64,000 nt of DNA, from contig NZ_PJON01000002.1 in NCBI RefSeq assembly GCF_002900975.1, positions 620,001 to 684,000 of the forward strand, given 5' to 3'. The position numbers and the translations under genes are program-made. Each line of letters opens with the position of its first letter. The stretch's first letter is position 1. Origin of the DNA: Tabrizicola aquatica. GTDB lineage: Bacteria; Pseudomonadota; Alphaproteobacteria; Rhodobacterales; Rhodobacteraceae. The notes beneath the pieces are model-generated. The model made no database searches. It had not been told where the DNA came from and saw nothing but the letters and a program-made list of their open reading frames with translations. Shown one piece after another: positions 58,782-64,000 of this stretch.

Positions 58782-59264
58782 ATGTGCCCGAACCTGCCCC
58801 CCCGGAAAGTCACCTTGCTGAACGAAGCGGCGCTGGACCTGCCATTGAACATGCTGGGCGAGGCCGGTGACCTGATGATCGTTGCCGGCAACTCGCTGGT
58901 GCGGATGACGCTGGCCGAGTTGTCACTGCCCGGTGCGCAGATGATCTGGACGGATTTCCGGCAAAGCGCATCGCTGCGGCATCTGCATGCGGCGATCCAG
59001 GACCGGGGCGGGCTGGACCGGCTGGTCCTTGCCGGCAACGGTCAGGATGGCGAGGCGATGTTCTCGGTCATGTGTGCGGTGTTGACGTTTCTGCCGGCGC
59101 TGCGCAGCCGTCCCGGTGCGGACGTGATCCTGGCGATACAGGACGGCCCGGCGCTGGGGTCGCTGCGCAGCTTCTTGCAGGGCATGACCGCGCGCCTGCG
59201 CAAGGACCGCATCCGCGTGCTGCTGCAGATCATGCCCGAGCGCCTGCATCCCGTCGCTGCGTGA
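58782..59264 (+). CDS. Degenerate SDR-like protein
   Basis: A 160-residue protein with good GAGGA ribosome-binding site. The order LDRLVLAGNGQDGE, FSVMCAVLTFLPAL, DVILAI and LGSLRSFLQGMTARLRKDRIRV echoes the second half of short-chain dehydrogenases, but the Gly-rich cofactor loop and YxxxK catalytic pair are absent. I infer an SDR-derived, probably non-enzymatic protein. It belongs to the stress island and has an EcfG-like promoter. Confidence 0.6.
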   Translation: MCPNLPPRKVTLLNEAALDLPLNMLGEAGDLMIVAGNSLVRMTLAELSLPGAQMIWTDFRQSASLRHLHAAIQDRGGLDRLVLAGNGQDGEAMFSVMCAVLTFLPALRSRPGADVILAIQDGPALGSLRSFLQGMTARLRKDRIRVLLQIMPERLHPVAA

Positions 59265-59301
59265 TCATTCGGCAGTTTCCTGACGAACTGACATGAAAAA
59301 A

Positions 59302-59325
59302 GGGCTGCAACCGAAGTTGCAGCCC
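59302..59325 (-). terminator. Intrinsic terminator of the DUF1328 gene
   Basis: GGGCTGCAAC pairs with GTTGCAGCCC around CGAA, with a T-run on the minus strand from AAAAAA at 59296-59301. It lies 47 bp past the stop of the DUF1328 gene at 59372. Confidence 0.87.
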
Positions 59326-59371
59326 AGGCGAGGGATAACGGCAGGGAAAGAACCGTTTCCTCGGGGGTAGG

Positions 59372-59533
59372 TCAGCGGCGCAGGGCGCCGCGGAACAGCG
59401 AGATCACGAACAGCACCAGGAAGATGAAGAACAGGATCTGCGCGATCCCGGCCGAGGTGCCCGCGATGCCGCCAAAGCCAAGAACGCCGGCGATGATGGC
59501 GATGATGAGGAATGTGACTGCCCAGCTAAGCAT
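59372..59533 (-). CDS. DUF1328 small membrane protein
   Basis: A 53-residue protein: [19 protein letters not shown] then [17 protein letters not shown] and a basic FRGALRR end, with two transmembrane helices. DUF1328 (YtjA-type) proteins are small stress-related membrane proteins of unknown function. A clear AAGGAG ribosome-binding site precedes the ATG at 59533. EcfG-like promoter upstream and terminator downstream frame it as a single-gene unit. Confidence 0.92.
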   Translation of the reverse strand: MLSWAVTFLIIAIIAGVLGFGGIAGTSAGIAQILFFIFLVLFVISLFRGALRR

Positions 59534-59588
59534 GGTGGTCTCCTTCGGTCAGGGCGCATGCTGCACCCGTGTGTCGATTTGCCGAGAC

Positions 59589-59614
59589 AACCCCGGCCCC
59601 AGCTTGCCGGTTCC
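59589..59614 (-). promoter_or_regulatory. EcfG-like promoter for DUF1328 gene
   Basis: On the minus strand: GGAAC, 17 bp, GGTT (one mismatch from CGTT). It ends 55 bp upstream of the ATG at 59533. Confidence 0.6.
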
Positions 59615-59671
59615 CGGGCGGCTGCAAGATTTTCACTTGCGGCGCCGACTGGCCGATAGCGGGGGCGGCCG

Positions 59672-59697
59672 GGAACCGAACGGCGGTCTGGGGCATT
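59672..59697 (+). promoter_or_regulatory. EcfG-like promoter for LEA-like operon
   Basis: GGAAC, 17 bp, CATT (one mismatch from CGTT). It ends 76 bp before the ATG at 59774. Confidence 0.5.
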
Positions 59698-59773
59698 GAC
59701 AGGGCGTGACGTGAGGCTCCGCAGGCCGGACGCCCGCAAACGCCTTTACCCCGGATTTTTCAGGAGAACCGCC

Positions 59774-60406
59774 ATGAACGGCAGCTACAAGAAATCGACC
59801 GACGAGAACGGCAGCAATCTGGCGCAGAATCTGGCCGACACGGCCAGCGAAACCGGCAGCGCCGCCATGGACAAGGCCAGCGACGCGATGGACGCCGGCA
59901 AGCGCAAGCTGAACCAGACGGCCGAAACGATGAAGGACACTGCGTCCGAGGCCATGGACGAGGGCCGTTCGCGGATGGCCTCGGTGATGGACAAGGCGCA
60001 GGACGCCAAGGAGGCGATCGTCGCCGGCGCCGGATCGACAATGGCGGCGGTGCGCGACGTGGCGGTGGAAAAGGCCGATGCTGCGCGGGAAACCCTGTCC
60101 GATGTCGGCGACCGGCTGGCGGCGACGCTGCAGCGGTCGGCGGATGGTGAGGACGGCGATGCACTTAAGACCCGCGTCCTTGGCAGCGTGGCGCAGGGGT
60201 TGACCCAGGCCTCGGACGTGCTGCGCCAGCGTTCGGTCGTCGATCTGGCGGATGACGTCAAGACGCTGGCCCGCCGGCATCCCGGTGCCTTCATGGCTGC
60301 CGCGGCCGTGGTCGGCTTTGCCGCGGCACGCTTTGTGCGCTCGTCGGCGCAGCGGCGGATGGCCGGTGACGACCACGGCGACCGCAACCAGGGGCCGCGG
60401 GTCTGA
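59774..60406 (+). CDS. LEA-like / nutrient-starvation protein with C-terminal helix
   Basis: A 210-residue hydrophilic Ala/Asp/Lys/Met-rich protein with heptad-like helices (SETGSAAMDKASDAMDAGKRKL, TMKDTASEAMDEGRSRM, MDKAQDAKEAIVAG), similar to LEA/starvation proteins, ending in a C-terminal helix (PGAFMAAAAVVGFAAARFVRSS) with basic flanks that may contact the membrane. It overlaps the holin-like gene by 1 base. AGGAGA ribosome-binding site at 59762-59767. Confidence 0.82.
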   Translation: MNGSYKKSTDENGSNLAQNLADTASETGSAAMDKASDAMDAGKRKLNQTAETMKDTASEAMDEGRSRMASVMDKAQDAKEAIVAGAGSTMAAVRDVAVEKADAARETLSDVGDRLAATLQRSADGEDGDALKTRVLGSVAQGLTQASDVLRQRSVVDLADDVKTLARRHPGAFMAAAAVVGFAAARFVRSSAQRRMAGDDHGDRNQGPRV

Positions 60407-60828
60407 TGGCGGGCGGGACGGAACGGGCGACGGAAGGGACGGCGTCCCTTCTGTCCGAGGTGGCCTCGGGTCTTGGCCGGTTGGTGAAAGGTGAGCTGAT
60501 GCTTGCCAAAGCCGAAGCGGTCGAGGGCGCCAAGGCGGCAGTGGGCGGTCTGATCAAGATCGCCGTTGCGGCCATTCTGGCGCTGGTGGGGCTGAATGTG
60601 CTGGCGGGGGCGGCCGTTGCGGCCCTGGCCGAGGCGGGCCTGGGGCCAGCCTGGTCGGCGGTGATCGTCGGGCTGGTGCTGGTCGGTGTGGCCGTGGGGC
60701 TTGCGCTGGCAGGGAAGGCCGCGCTGCGGCCGCAGGGCCTTTGGCCCGACCGGGCGGTGCGGGGCCTGCGGCGGGATGCCGAGGCGGTGCGCGGCGCCAT
60801 GAGCGAAAAAGGAGTGCGACATGTCTGA
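60406..60828 (+). CDS. Phage-holin-3/6-like membrane protein
   Basis: A 140-residue protein with an N-terminal amphipathic helix (LLSEVASGLGRLVKGELMLAKAEA) and two membrane helices (KIAVAAILALVGLNVLAGAAVAAL; VIVGLVLVGVAVGLALAG), matching the PF07332 holin-like family. In alphaproteobacteria these are stress-island proteins, not phage lysis genes. It overlaps its neighbours (ATG with the LEA-like stop; 8 bp with DUF3618). Confidence 0.84.
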   Translation: MAGGTERATEGTASLLSEVASGLGRLVKGELMLAKAEAVEGAKAAVGGLIKIAVAAILALVGLNVLAGAAVAALAEAGLGPAWSAVIVGLVLVGVAVGLALAGKAALRPQGLWPDRAVRGLRRDAEAVRGAMSEKGVRHV

Positions 60829-61705
60829 CTTTGACAGCCACGAGATCGAACGGTCGCTGGAGCGCGACCGGATGCAGTTGGCGGAATCGCTGGCGGCCTT
60901 GCACGACCGGCTTAGCCCCAGCGCGCTGATGTCGCAGGGGAAAGAGGCGCTGGTCTCGCAGGCCGCGCCCCTGCTGTCGCGGGTGGATCACGCGGTGCGG
61001 GCACAGCCCGTGGTGGCGGCGGTCGCCGGTGTCGCGGTGGCGGCACTGATCCTGGGCCGCCTGCGCGAAAAGGAGGAGCCGCACCCGGCCGAGAAGTTCG
61101 AAGCGATCACGCGCTGGGAGGACGAGGGCGGTCTGCCCATGCCGGAACCGGCCGATCCCGAGGAGGAATGGCTGCGCCAGGCCAAAAGCCTGCGGCTTCG
61201 CGCGCGGGACATGCTGCGGCAGATCGACCATGCGGCGCGGCGCAGTCTGGCCCCCGCTGCCGAGTTGGCAAAGCACCGGGCCGAAGTCATGGGCGCACTG
61301 GCCCGCGACACCAAATCGGCGCTGGAACACGGTCTGGGCGACTTGACCGAAGCCGCCCGGGCCGAGGCTTTGGAAGCGCGCGAGCGGGTCTATATGGCCA
61401 GCGTTGCGGCGGCGGCCAAGGGGCGGGAGGTAGTGGAGAACCATCCGCTTGCCTCGGGTCTGGCGATGATGGGCCTTGGCGCGGCGGTGGCCTGGATGTT
61501 CCCGCCGACCGAGGCCGAGGATCGCCTGCTGGGCGAAGCGCGCGACAGCCTGATGGACGAGGCGCGGGCCACGGTGAAGGCCGAGGTCACCAAGGCCAGT
61601 GATCTGGCGCAAAGCCTGCAATCCGCCCTGGGCCGCGACATCAGCCGCGCCCGGATGGTGCTGCGCCCTGAACATGCCTGGAGCGGTGCGGGCGTCCGTC
61701 ACTGA
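60821..61705 (+). CDS. DUF3618 protein
   Basis: A 294-residue protein. N-terminus with SHEIERSLERDRMQLAESLAALHDRLSP matches DUF3618; a membrane helix (VVAAVAGVAVAALILGR) sits at about residues 65-82 and a second weaker helix (SGLAMMGLGAAVAWMFP) at about 210-226, the rest is helical and charged. Function unknown; always found beside holin-like genes in EcfG regulons. Overlaps the holin-like gene by 8 bp. A GC-rich hairpin at 61713-61739 follows. Confidence 0.87.
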   Translation: MSDFDSHEIERSLERDRMQLAESLAALHDRLSPSALMSQGKEALVSQAAPLLSRVDHAVRAQPVVAAVAGVAVAALILGRLREKEEPHPAEKFEAITRWEDEGGLPMPEPADPEEEWLRQAKSLRLRARDMLRQIDHAARRSLAPAAELAKHRAEVMGALARDTKSALEHGLGDLTEAARAEALEARERVYMASVAAAAKGREVVENHPLASGLAMMGLGAAVAWMFPPTEAEDRLLGEARDSLMDEARATVKAEVTKASDLAQSLQSALGRDISRARMVLRPEHAWSGAGVRH

Positions 61706-61712
61706 CATGGTG

Positions 61713-61739
61713 GGCCGGTCCCCCCTCAGGGGGCCGGCC
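61713..61739. terminator. GC-rich hairpin between DUF3618 and sensor kinase genes
   Basis: GGCCGGTCCCCCC TCA GGGGGCCGGCC: an imperfect stem with one bulged T. The genes converge here, so it may act in both directions. No T-tract. Confidence 0.55.
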
Positions 61740-61740
61740 G

Positions 61741-63429
61741 TCACGCGACCGGCGGGAAGGTCACGACGATCACCGAGCGGTCATTCTCGATCTTGATCGT
61801 CACCTTGCCGCGCAACTGCGCGGCAAACTGCGTGAGCATCCGCCGGGGCAGGGATGCCAGGCCCGAGGTCGTCTCGGGCAGGAATTCCGGCACCACTGGA
61901 CCCACGACCTTCAGGCAGAGGGTATCCCCATCCTCGATCAACGAGACATCGACCCCCTCGTTCGCGACAGTGCGGGCGTTGAAATGGCAGCCGATGATCT
62001 CGGCGAGGGACATGGCAAGCGGGACGGCGGCTTCGACCGGCATGCGAAGCGGGTCGAAACGCTTGCGCGCCACGCCCAAGCCGACACCGTGAATCTCTTT
62101 CAGGCGACGGACCACGCCACCCAGGATTTCATCCATCGGCACGTCGCGGCGGCCGGTCATGCTGTACAGGCTGGAATGCGTGGACGACAGCGCGATGACC
62201 CGGTTGATCAGACCATCCAGGATCGCGCGCACATCTTCATCGCGGCTTTCGCGGCGGTACATGCGCATGACCGAGGCGATGATCTGCAGGCTGTTGCCGT
62301 TGCGATGGTTGACCTCGCGCAGCAGCACGTCCTTGTCGACGATGAGGTTCTGCAGTTCCGCCTCTTCCTGCTCGATCGTGCGGATCAACTGTTCGTAGAC
62401 GGCATGCAGCTTCTGGATCTCGGCCGGGGCGTCGGTGATGTCGGGAACCATGATCCGGCTGCGGCTGTCGACATAGTCCGACATCGAGTTGGACAAGGCG
62501 CGCACATGGCGGACGACCAGGCGGGTCGAGGCGAAGCTGGCGGCCACCAGCGCGGCAAGCCAGGTCAGGACCGGGAGCAGATAGGGCGCGGCGGCGCTGG
62601 CCGGGCTGAAAGGGCCAGTGGCATCGCGCTGCCAGATCGACAGCAGGAACAGGTCACGGGCGACCGGCGTCACCGAAAGGATGCGCGGATCGCCCGGTTC
62701 GTCCAGCAGGATCGGCAACCCGTTGCGGGACGGCAGCGAGTCGATGGTGACCCCATCGGGCAGGGCGGAGAAGAGGTCGCGCTCGGGATCCGAGGCGATG
62801 AGCAGCGTGCCGTCCCCCCGCACGGTCGCCAGATAGCTGGGCCGCCACAACGCGACCGGGTCGGCATAATCCTGCGGCGCAACCGAAAGGTAGGGCAGCG
62901 AAATCGATATGATGCCGATCTGCGCCCCGTCCGCGCCGAAAATCGGGTGGCTGACCAGCACCACGGCTGTGCCTGAAACCGGGCCCTGCGGGTTATAGGC
63001 CACCATCGGCTCGGGCTTGGCGATCATCTGCTGGAACAGGGGGTTGTCCTTGAAGTCGTAGACGACATCGTTGGACGAGCAGGTCATCAGCCCCGTCATC
63101 GGCACATAGGCCACCAGCGTTGCCGAGGGGATACCTTGCGCCACGGCCTTGACCCGGCTTGAACATTCTGCCCCCTCGCGCAGGGCAAAGGACAGCGCCC
63201 CGGCCAGAACCCGGGCCGAGATCTGCGCATCGGTGATCAGGTCGATCTGTCCCTGCACCGCCTTGAGCGAGGCCCCGGCGACCCCTTCCAGGGTCGAGGC
63301 CACCACTTCGTCCTGCGCCATCTGCGTCTGCACCACGGACAGGATGCCCAGCGGCATCAGGGCAAGAACGAGCGTACTCCCCAGGCGGAAGCCCAGGGTG
63401 CTGGTGGACAGATTGCCTTTGCGGGCCAA
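61741..63429 (-). CDS. HisKA_2-type sensor kinase with degenerate ATPase domain
   Basis: A 562-residue membrane sensor: helix 1 at about 13-33, a long periplasmic sensor region (40-275), helix 2 at 281-300, then a HAMP-like linker and the HisKA_2 segment DKDVLLREVNHRNGNSLQIIA, His375 being the phosphorylation site. The C-terminal HATPase-like part lacks a normal N box: the expected Asn is Cys in AEIIGCHFNAR, and the DxG motif reads VVGPV. I infer a degenerate kinase or phosphatase/adaptor of the PhyK type. It follows the sigma gene by 2 bp. Confidence 0.82.
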   Translation of the reverse strand: MARKGNLSTSTLGFRLGSTLVLALMPLGILSVVQTQMAQDEVVASTLEGVAGASLKAVQGQIDLITDAQISARVLAGALSFALREGAECSSRVKAVAQGIPSATLVAYVPMTGLMTCSSNDVVYDFKDNPLFQQMIAKPEPMVAYNPQGPVSGTAVVLVSHPIFGADGAQIGIISISLPYLSVAPQDYADPVALWRPSYLATVRGDGTLLIASDPERDLFSALPDGVTIDSLPSRNGLPILLDEPGDPRILSVTPVARDLFLLSIWQRDATGPFSPASAAAPYLLPVLTWLAALVAASFASTRLVVRHVRALSNSMSDYVDSRSRIMVPDITDAPAEIQKLHAVYEQLIRTIEQEEAELQNLIVDKDVLLREVNHRNGNSLQIIASVMRMYRRESRDEDVRAILDGLINRVIALSSTHSSLYSMTGRRDVPMDEILGGVVRRLKEIHGVGLGVARKRFDPLRMPVEAAVPLAMSLAEIIGCHFNARTVANEGVDVSLIEDGDTLCLKVVGPVVPEFLPETTSGLASLPRRMLTQFAAQLRGKVTIKIENDRSVIVVTFPPVA

Positions 63430-63431
63430 GC

Positions 63432-63983
63432 CTAGACCGCAGTGGCTGAACGCAGAACGACCGCCTGCGTTGCCCCGTCGGTTCCCGAGAACAGGTTTTC
63501 GCCTTCCGCCAGGTGCAGGATCTCGGCAAGGCGCTTGCGGGCCCGGCTGGCGCGGCTTTTCACCGTGCCGACCGCCACACCCATCATGCCGGCCGCCTCT
63601 TCGCAGGAGAACCCGGAGGCGCCGACCAGGATCAGGACCTCGCGGTGTTCTGGCGACAGAAGGTCGAAGGCGCGCTGAAAGTCCTTGAACGCCAGCCGGG
63701 AATCATGGGCAGGCTTTTCCGACAGGGTCGCCGCGTGGACGCCGTCGGTATCCTGAACCTCGCGCCGAGTCTTGCGGAGTGCGGAATAGAAGGTGTTGCG
63801 CAGGATCGTGAACAGCCAGGCGTCCAGGTTGGTCCGGGGATCGAACTTGTCCATGTTTGACCAGGCTTTCAGGATCGTGTCCTGGACCAGATCGTCGGCC
63901 TGCGTGACGTCACGCGACAGACTGATCGCAAAGGCACGCAGCCGGGGGATCGCCCCCGCCAACCGATCACGCGGATCGATCAC
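63432..63983 (-). CDS. EcfG-type RNA polymerase sigma factor (general stress response)
   Basis: A 183-residue ECF sigma factor. Seen: sigma-2 region (AIPRLRAFAISLSRDVTQADDLVQDTILKAW, then FDPRTNLDAWLFTILRNTFYS) and sigma-4 region with the helix-turn-helix LIL...GFSCEEAAGMMGVAVGTVKSRASRARKRLAEIL. The close match of region 2/4 spacing to EcfG-type factors, and GGAAC-type promoters nearby, support that call. GTG at 63983 is a possible start, but the frame is open to the window edge (VDTTPV), so it may be longer. It precedes the sensor gene by 2 bp. Confidence 0.9.
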   Translation of the reverse strand: MIDPRDRLAGAIPRLRAFAISLSRDVTQADDLVQDTILKAWSNMDKFDPRTNLDAWLFTILRNTFYSALRKTRREVQDTDGVHAATLSEKPAHDSRLAFKDFQRAFDLLSPEHREVLILVGASGFSCEEAAGMMGVAVGTVKSRASRARKRLAEILHLAEGENLFSGTDGATQAVVLRSATAV

Positions 63984-64000
63984 CGGCGTGGTATCAACCG

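Noticed and set aside
60406-60828. Possible prophage because of a holin-like gene
   Set aside because: No integrase, structural or lysis genes near. Holin-like proteins beside DUF3618 and LEA-like genes are a known stress-island pattern in alphaproteobacteria.

Overview
The window is GC-rich chromosomal DNA from an alphaproteobacterium, most likely a member of the Rhodobacterales (Paracoccaceae; Rhodobacter/Gemmobacter/Tabrizicola-like). The evidence is the replication block dnaA-dnaN-recF-gyrB, the cell-cycle methylase CcrM, an EcfG-type general stress sigma factor with EcfG-like promoters, a DUF4170-Kdo transferase-LpxK block, a DMSP-lyase-family cupin, and dispersed GC-rich intergenic elements. 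I see no insertion sequence, prophage, CRISPR array or rRNA. Two tRNAs are present: Arg(CCT) and Lys(TTT). The left edge cuts dnaA. The right edge lies at the start of the sigma factor gene.

Layout: 0-6.3 kb, replication and topology (dnaA', dnaN, recF, LysE-type exporter, gyrB). 6.3-11.1 kb, small accessory units (DMSP-lyase-like cupin, tRNA-Arg, LacI regulator with two operator-like sites, TylF methyltransferase, Nudix, NfeD plus SPFH/stomatin pair). 11.2-18.3 kb, lipid A/Kdo genes (DUF4170, waaA, lpxK), CoA transferase, DsbA, DUF721, mutY, alkB. 18.3-38.6 kb, a large cell-surface glycan/glycoprotein region. 38.6-49 kb, ccrM, rnhB, small secreted proteins, a membrane winged-helix protein, a TAG-interrupted gene, tRNA-Lys, dapF, mtaB, bfr/bfd, pyrF. 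49-56 kb, ROK kinase, CutC, TolB-like protein, DUF378, clpB. 56-64 kb, a stress-response island (PPOX-fold protein, AI-2E-type permease, degenerate SDR-like protein, DUF1328, LEA-like, holin-like, DUF3618) next to a HisKA_2 sensor and EcfG-type sigma gene.

The most notable part is 22.2-28.7 kb. A beta-barrel outer-membrane protein, an exosortase-type transpeptidase (Cys74, Arg115, His134), a GT39-like glycosyltransferase, a DUF2298/YYY-motif membrane protein and a small secreted Thr/Pro 'mucin-like' protein with a tripartite C-terminal sorting tail lie on one strand with overlaps or short gaps. They are flanked by another GT39-like enzyme, two ArnC/GtrB-type polyprenyl-phosphate glycosyltransferases, a GtrA-glycosyltransferase fusion, a flippase-like membrane protein, a UbiA-family enzyme and an FAD protein. 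I propose a dedicated system that O-glycosylates and sorts one mucin-like surface protein. The YYY protein and the TPTNTPT repeats resemble Chloroflexota sequences, so transfer or convergence is possible.

In the stress island, at least five genes carry upstream GGAAC-N16/17-(C/G)GTT sites or a close variant. This matches the EcfG consensus and suggests that the sigma gene at the right edge controls its neighbours.
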